Notes under the pieces: generated by a model
The model's database searches: none
Seen by the model: only the letters and a program-made list of their open reading frames with translations
What the model was told of the DNA's origin: nothing
DNA from: Actinomadura barringtoniae
Lineage (GTDB): Bacteria; Actinomycetota; Actinomycetes; Streptosporangiales; Streptosporangiaceae
NCBI RefSeq assembly: GCF_017573505.1
Contig: NZ_JAGEOJ010000042.1
Location: forward strand, 1-55,466
Direction of reading: 5' to 3'
Length of the DNA stretch: 55,466 nt
Shown: piece after piece, positions 51,157 to 55,466 of the stretch
Position numbering within the stretch: the stretch's first letter is position 1
Layout: each line of letters opens with the position of its first letter
Translations under genes and position numbers: made by a program

Positions 51157-53933
51157 AGAGACATCGGCTCGACGTCGACGTCGACGCGACCGCCCCCGAT
51201 CAGAAGGCGCACCGTGGGATGGTCTCGCCCGAGCGTCTCGTCAAAGAGCCTGATCGCGCGATACCGCATTTCGGGGGCCTCGCCTTCGTCGCCCAAGGCA
51301 CGCCGGTCGAAGGCGAGATTGGCCGATGCGGCAAGGGTGTGCACGTGCCGTTCGCCCAAGGTCTCGGAGCTGGCCGCCACCACTTCCTCACCCAGCCGGG
51401 CCGCCCTGTCGACCTCGCCCTGCGCGGCGAGGTCGGAGGCGAGGTTGGTCTGGACGGCGAGCGTGAACGGATGCGCGGTCCCGAGGCGCTCGCGCAGTGT
51501 GGAGAGCGCCTGCTCGTTGCGCTGCCCGGCCAACTTGGCCATCCCGGCCGCCCGCAGCGTGATCGCGAGGTTGGCAGACGCGGCGCAGGTGTTGGGATGG
51601 TCCGGACCCGCGACCGCGTCCCATTCGGCCACGATGTCGTGTCCGAGAGACTCGGCGGACGCGAGATCCCAATTCAGCCGGCGGTCGTGAATCAGGTTGG
51701 TCGCGGTGGTCAGCGTCTGCCGGTGGGAGTCGCCCAGCGTCGCGCGATGCCGTTCGAACGACTCCTCGAGACGTTCGCGAGCCTCACGATGATGCCCCGC
51801 CCTGCGCAGGCTCAGCCCGAGTTCGGTGAGGCCGTTCAGCCTGTCGGCGTTCCACGGCTCCTCCCTGTCCTCCGTCGCCTCGGTGACGCGGCGGACGATC
51901 TCCAGCGCCTGCTCGTACCGCCCCAGCTGGCGCAGATCGCGGGCGACCATCAGGCTGGAGGCCAGCGACCTGCGATCGAGCGGTCCGAGTTCCGCCTCGT
52001 ACCAGGAGTGGACCCGCTGGTCGACGTCGAGGGCCTGAACGAACCGTCCGAGAGAACGAAGATCCGCAGCGAGGTTGTCGCGGACCACCATCGTCTGACG
52101 GTCGTCCGCACCGTAAAGGTGCTCCTGCATCTCGACGAGACGTTCGTCTTCGGCGAGTGCGGCGTCGTACGCCCCGGCGAGTCTCAGGTCGATGTTGTGG
52201 CTGGCCCGGCACAGCAGCGTCACCTCGTGCTGCTCCCCCTGAGAACCGAGAAGCCGCTCAAGGGTCTCGGCGTTGAGCCTGCGCGCCTCGTCGCCCTGCC
52301 CGCTCACGCGCAGGGCGATGGCCAGCTGGACGCGCAGGTGCAGGATCGACAGGTCATCGGGCCAGTCCTCGTCGCCCCAGCTCGCAAGTGCCTGCCGGCC
52401 CAGTTCGACGCTCTGGCGAACGTCTCCCCGTGCGTTCAGACGGGTGAGCTGGTTGATGACCAGAGCCTGGACCCGCGCGTCACGAGACTCCAGGGCACCC
52501 GACGGGATCAGATGCCGCCGCGACCATTCGTACCGCCGGTCGCTGTCGTCATCCTCCGGGTGGCCGGGATCGGATGCCGCGAGCAAGACGTGAACGCATC
52601 GTCGCAGTTCCTCCGCCAGCTGCGGGTCCTCCTGCTCCAGCCTTCCGCGCGTGACCGCCTGCACGACCCGGTGGACCTCGACCGTGCTGGCCCCCGCGCT
52701 GAGCCTGACAAGGGAGAAGCGGGCGAGCTCGTCAAGCGCTCGCCGCAGCTCTGCGCGGTTACTCAACAGGCGATCCACGGGGACTGGAGCCGTATCTGGC
52801 CGGATGGCGAGGAGCTCTGCGGGTACCGGGTCGGGTCCGAAGTAGGCCAGGAGCCGAAAGAGCAGCTCGGCATCTTCGGTCACCTTTCCAGGCGGGACAC
52901 GCCAGGTCGTCGCGACCTGACCGGAGTAGTAGATGTCGACCGGCGTCGCTAGGAGTTCATGGACGTTGTCGCGCCACCTGTCGAGATAGCTCGTCACCGG
53001 AAGGCCGGTCGCCGTCAGGAACGCGGCGGTGTACTCGACCGCCAGTGGCAGGTCACCCAGCTCGGTCGCGAGGTCCTCCGGGACGGCCGGACTCTCACGT
53101 TCGAGGCCTCGTGTCCGCCGCCGCAGATACTCCATGGTCTCCGGGCGAGTGAATACGCCGACCTCGACGCCGTCCACACGGAGCGCCTGCCGCCACCTCG
53201 CGACTCGGGACGTGATGATCGCATGGCCTGGCCCGTCCGGGACGTATTCGCGCAGCATGACCGGATCCTCGACGTTGTCGAAGACCAGCAGCCACCGCCG
53301 CGATGGATCCCCGGTGCGCAGAGCGTCCAGGACGGCCTCCACGTCGCCGGTGATGTCCCGTCCCTCCATGGGCAGTTGCAGCAGGCGTCCCAACGAGACG
53401 AGCGAAGCACGGATGATCTCCTCGCGCTCGGCGCGCACCCACCAGACCACGTCGTAGTCGTCCGCGAACCGATGTGCATACTCGGCGGCGATCTCTGTCT
53501 TCCCCACACCGCCGAGGCCGTAGAGGACCTGCGGGGCGGTCGACTCGGAGACCAGGCGGCCGCGGAGAGCCGCCAGTTCGGTCTCTCGGCCGGTGAAGTC
53601 CAGATTGCGGAACGGAATCTCCCTGCCCCAGACCTGGGGCAGGTCCGTCGCGCGAGGGACCTGCGACCAGTCGGCCCTCAGCGGATCCAGGTCAGAGCCC
53701 GAGCCCAGCAACTCCGAGGTGCTCACCTCGAAGACCTGAGCCAGTACCGCGATTTCCTCGGCAGTGACAGACTTGCGGGTACCGGATTCAATTTTGGCGA
53801 TGGTGCTCCGCGTAAGCGACGGGGCTCCTGCACGGATACAGGCCTCGGCCAGCTCACGCGCAGACCAACTGCGTTCGGCACGCAGGCTGCGCACCCGATC
53901 GGCGACCCGGCGGGTCACCGACACCTCGTCCAT
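51153..53933 (-). CDS. XRE-NB-ARC-TPR (STAND) regulatory ATPase
   Basis: 926 aa. Residues 4-78: XRE helix-turn-helix (VADRVRSLRAERSWSARELAEACI, STIAKIESGTRKSVTAEEIAVLAQVF). Residues about 108-400: NB-ARC NTPase with Walker A GLGGVGKT (139-146), Walker B WLLVFDN (214-220), GHAIITSR sensor and GDLPLAVE (293-300) in place of GLPLA, then a winged-helix-like part. From about 480: about ten TPR-like repeats (YGADDRQTMVVRDNLAADLRSLGRF and kin; TPR_10/12). STAND ATPases stay off until the repeat domain senses a ligand, then oligomerise. Such proteins act in regulation, programmed death or phage defence. It diverges from a small membrane protein gene. Confidence 0.9.
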   Translation of the reverse strand: MDEVSVTRRVADRVRSLRAERSWSARELAEACIRAGAPSLTRSTIAKIESGTRKSVTAEEIAVLAQVFEVSTSELLGSGSDLDPLRADWSQVPRATDLPQVWGREIPFRNLDFTGRETELAALRGRLVSESTAPQVLYGLGGVGKTEIAAEYAHRFADDYDVVWWVRAEREEIIRASLVSLGRLLQLPMEGRDITGDVEAVLDALRTGDPSRRWLLVFDNVEDPVMLREYVPDGPGHAIITSRVARWRQALRVDGVEVGVFTRPETMEYLRRRTRGLERESPAVPEDLATELGDLPLAVEYTAAFLTATGLPVTSYLDRWRDNVHELLATPVDIYYSGQVATTWRVPPGKVTEDAELLFRLLAYFGPDPVPAELLAIRPDTAPVPVDRLLSNRAELRRALDELARFSLVRLSAGASTVEVHRVVQAVTRGRLEQEDPQLAEELRRCVHVLLAASDPGHPEDDDSDRRYEWSRRHLIPSGALESRDARVQALVINQLTRLNARGDVRQSVELGRQALASWGDEDWPDDLSILHLRVQLAIALRVSGQGDEARRLNAETLERLLGSQGEQHEVTLLCRASHNIDLRLAGAYDAALAEDERLVEMQEHLYGADDRQTMVVRDNLAADLRSLGRFVQALDVDQRVHSWYEAELGPLDRRSLASSLMVARDLRQLGRYEQALEIVRRVTEATEDREEPWNADRLNGLTELGLSLRRAGHHREARERLEESFERHRATLGDSHRQTLTTATNLIHDRRLNWDLASAESLGHDIVAEWDAVAGPDHPNTCAASANLAITLRAAGMAKLAGQRNEQALSTLRERLGTAHPFTLAVQTNLASDLAAQGEVDRAARLGEEVVAASSETLGERHVHTLAASANLAFDRRALGDEGEAPEMRYRAIRLFDETLGRDHPTVRLLIGGGRVDVDVEPMSL

Positions 53934-53952
53934 GCGAACCCCATCCTGCGCC

Positions 53953-54033
53953 GGAGCAAAGCCTTGCTGATTGCTCCATCGTAGAGCAGACTGAACCTCA
54001 GCGGAGCATATTGATCGCATTCGCCGGAGCAAA
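53953..54033. promoter_or_regulatory. Repeated GGAGCAAA boxes in the STAND/membrane protein spacer
   Basis: GGAGCAA (53953-53959) and TTGCTCC (53971-53977) form a perfect inverted repeat with an 11-base spacer. GGAGCATA (54003-54010) and GGAGCAAA (54026-54033) are further direct copies. Four sites in 81 bp between divergent genes, one of which encodes an XRE domain, suggest autoregulation. Confidence 0.6.
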
Positions 54034-54059
54034 TCGATGGATTCCGAGGGTGGGCCACC

Positions 54060-54473
54060 ATGCCACGACTCCGAGCCCTAGGCCGCCCGGCGGCCTGGGT
54101 CGCCGGTAGCGGCATCAGCGCGGTCATCACCGCCGTGGCGGCCATGGCCCGATCGGGCGGCGGACTGAGCTCGCCCGCGGCCTGGCTGTTCCTCGGGATC
54201 GCGTGCCTGTGCACCCTGGTCATCGTCCTCGACACGGTCTTCGACTTCGTCCTGAAGAGCAAGGCCGCCAAGAGGGAGCGGCTCAGCGAGGAGAAGTACT
54301 GGGAGGCGTTCGGCAAGGGAGTGGCCGAGCCCGAGAACTCCGCGCACTTCGGGAGTCTCTCCGACTCGGCCGCGCGATTCTTCTCCGCTTACCGCAACGG
54401 CACCGGCCTCACCGACCGGACCCACGGTTCGCTGTACGGCACGCGCTCTTCCCAGACCAAGCCCGACGAATAG
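54060..54473 (+). CDS. Small two-span membrane protein, partner candidate of the STAND protein
   Basis: 137 aa. Two hydrophobic segments (AAWVAGSGISAVITAVAAMA, about 10-29; AAWLFLGIACLCTLVIVLDTVFDFVL, about 39-64) and a charged cytosolic tail (KSKAAKRERLSEEKYWEAFGKGVAEPE and on). No family recognised. ATG 54060 has GGTGGG in the preceding bases. Its divergence from the XRE-NB-ARC-TPR gene with shared boxes suggests joint control. It could be a membrane effector or sensor, but this is only inference. Confidence 0.72.
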   Translation: MPRLRALGRPAAWVAGSGISAVITAVAAMARSGGGLSSPAAWLFLGIACLCTLVIVLDTVFDFVLKSKAAKRERLSEEKYWEAFGKGVAEPENSAHFGSLSDSAARFFSAYRNGTGLTDRTHGSLYGTRSSQTKPDE

Positions 54474-54489
54474 CCGACCCCCTCCCTGC

Positions 54490-54733
54490 CTACTCGCGGA
54501 CGTAGTAGTGGCCGAGGGAGTCGTCGTAGCGGCCGGTGGGGCGGCAGCAGCGCCTGAAAGCGCCGCCCAGAACCGCAGGGGCATGGGTCGTTGCCGCCGA
54601 GCTTCTCGACGAGCTCCTTGTCGACGCCGACCTTGCGGGCGCCGCGCTTGACCTTGGTCTCGCTAGAGGGAACCCCCGGCGGCGCTTGCTGGTCGGCTCA
54701 AAAGGACGCCTCGGCGTCGTATTCGCGGTCCAT
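54490..54733 (-). pseudogene. Broken SEC-C motif protein gene
   Basis: Starting at ATG 54733 the frame reads MDREYDAEASF and meets TGA. In the same frame, past the stop, it continues VGVDKELVEKLGGNDPCPCGSGRRF, the zinc-binding SEC-C start. The expected second cysteine pair (RRCCRPTGRYDDSLGHYYVRE, stop at 54490) lies in another frame. So one in-frame stop and one frameshift separate the pieces of a gene of about 80 codons. It may be a true relic or reflect sequence errors near a contig end. Confidence 0.7.
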
Positions 54734-54800
54734 GACTGCCTCCCGGAATCGAGGAACAGCCAGCACCGTACGGGGGTGCCGCTCGGCTGCCAATCGGTTT

Positions 54801-55375
54801 TCAGGTGTCGCAGGCCGTGCCGTCGCCGTCGCGGTCCAGGTCGTAGATGTCGGAGCCGACCACGCGAACCGGACCCTGTACGTAGGCGGGGCCGTCGCCG
54901 CTGCCGCCCGCGCAGTCGACGTCCGAGGCGATCGGCACGCACGCGCCGCTGTAGTTCGGGTCGCACCGGCTCTCCGGCTTGGTGCCGATCGCGACGACTC
55001 GGGTGATCGGTTGGCGAGTGATCGTCTGGCGCAGGAGGCGCCTGCCGCTCTCCGCGCCGTCGCTGAGCGTCACCTCGTAGGTGAGCCTCTTGACGCCCTT
55101 GACGCCGGGTCGGCGCACCTTGGTCGTGCCTTCGGTGAGTGAGGCGTCCTTGATCTCGGTCGTGCGGTACGGGATCGATGTGGTGGTCGTGACGTGCGCT
55201 TCTCGACCTTGGGTGTGGCGGCCACGGCCGCGGTGGTCGTCGGCGATGCGGTGCTCGTCTGCGATGCGGTCGATGGCGTCCCGGCCGCGGCCGTCTTGGT
55301 TCCCGTGTCCTGCCCGCAGGCGCCGAGCGTGAGCATGGTGCCTGCCAGGAGCAGGCCGATGAATCCCCGTCGCAT
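54801..55375 (-). pseudogene. Frameshifted lipoprotein with G5 domain and Cys-rich C-terminus
   Basis: From ATG 55375: MRRGFIGLLLAGTMLTLGAC is a lipoprotein signal with lipobox LGAC, then a Thr/Ser/Ala linker (TASQTSTASPTTTAAVAATPKVEKRT). At about 55190 the frame must shift by one base to continue as TTTSIPYRTTEIKDASLTEG, then RRPGVKGVKRLTYEVTL, a G5 domain. The end (CDPNYSGACVPIASDVDCAGG, then YDLDRDGDGTACDT) is Excalibur-like, a calcium-binding motif of surface proteins. Restoring one base in CGCACG-TCACGACC gives a continuous protein of about 190 aa. Whether it is mutation or sequencing error cannot be told. Confidence 0.75.
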
Positions 55376-55466
55376 TGGTCCCCCTTGCGTGAGGAGGACC
55401 AAGTTATGTACGTCTCAACCACACCAAAAGGGACTTCGGTCCTCTCCTGGCGGGACTGTTGCCTGG
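55376..55466. other. Upstream region of the lipoprotein gene, to window end
   Basis: 91 bp. On the minus strand TTGAGA and CATAAC stand close together before ATG 55375, and GGAGGA-like bases lie nearby, so this is probably the lipoprotein promoter. No gene is visible. Confidence 0.35.

Overview
The window is 55.5 kb of very GC-rich DNA. It has GTG starts, four-base stop/start overlaps, few Shine-Dalgarno sites, F420-type oxidoreductases, a PriA-type hisA and many TetR regulators. This points to a filamentous actinomycete chromosome. A Thermomonosporaceae (Actinomadura-like) host is a reasonable guess from general look only. I saw no rRNA, tRNA, CRISPR array, phage or classical IS transposase.

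Left part (1-16.3 kb): an accessory catabolic and secreted-protein region. It opens with an eleven-unit 32-bp tandem array and a class III aminotransferase. Three enzyme/TetR divergent pairs follow, each with palindromes between the genes: FAD monooxygenase/TetR, P450/TetR and carotenoid oxygenase/TetR. Between them lie a small lipoprotein, an HTH_42 protein and an acyl-CoA dehydrogenase. Then come three exported proteins: a lectin/DUF11 protein, a delta-60 repeat protein and a Tat-exported protein of unknown family.

Centre (16.5-27.6 kb): the most notable locus. Five minus-strand genes, each overlapping the next by 4 bases, form a complete enediyne-type core cassette: unbL (E3), unbV (E4), unbU (E5), the iterative polyketide synthase pksE, and the hotdog thioesterase (E10). 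The synthase has intact KS, AT, ACP, KR and DH signatures. It is only 1,712 aa, because its C-terminal phosphopantetheinyl transferase domain is reduced to a remnant and its AT has lost part of its N-terminal half. The usual accessory enediyne genes are not next to it. The only nearby candidate tailoring gene is a divergent FOXRED2-like flavoprotein. The cassette therefore looks orphan, minimal or decaying.

Right of the cassette (27.6-33.8 kb): a membrane protein, a paired acyl-CoA dehydrogenase operon, a CocE/NonD hydrolase, and a CPA1-type antiporter that lacks the usual transport aspartates. At 33.9-35.9 kb a DUF222/HNH nuclease gene (13E12-repeat type) sits inside about 170-bp terminal inverted repeats and looks like a mobile or formerly mobile element. 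A TetR/membrane protein/PPOX group follows.

37.8-45 kb: core metabolism, the minus-strand operon hisD-hisC-hisB-hisH-priA-hisF plus a co-translated ATP-grasp protein. Upstream are a PhzF-family isomerase and a 54-aa membrane peptide. 45-51 kb holds a LON-domain protein, a YbaK-type deacylase, a DUF2567 membrane protein, a DUF6882-like protein, an alpha/beta hydrolase, a secreted propeller-like protein and an LLM-type (probably F420) oxidoreductase.

Right end (51-55.4 kb): an XRE-NB-ARC-TPR (STAND) protein diverges from a small membrane protein across a spacer with repeated GGAGCAAA boxes, a candidate signalling or defence pair. Two frame-disrupted genes follow (SEC-C remnant, G5-domain lipoprotein). 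A recurring feature of the window is short tandem arrays lying directly behind stop codons.
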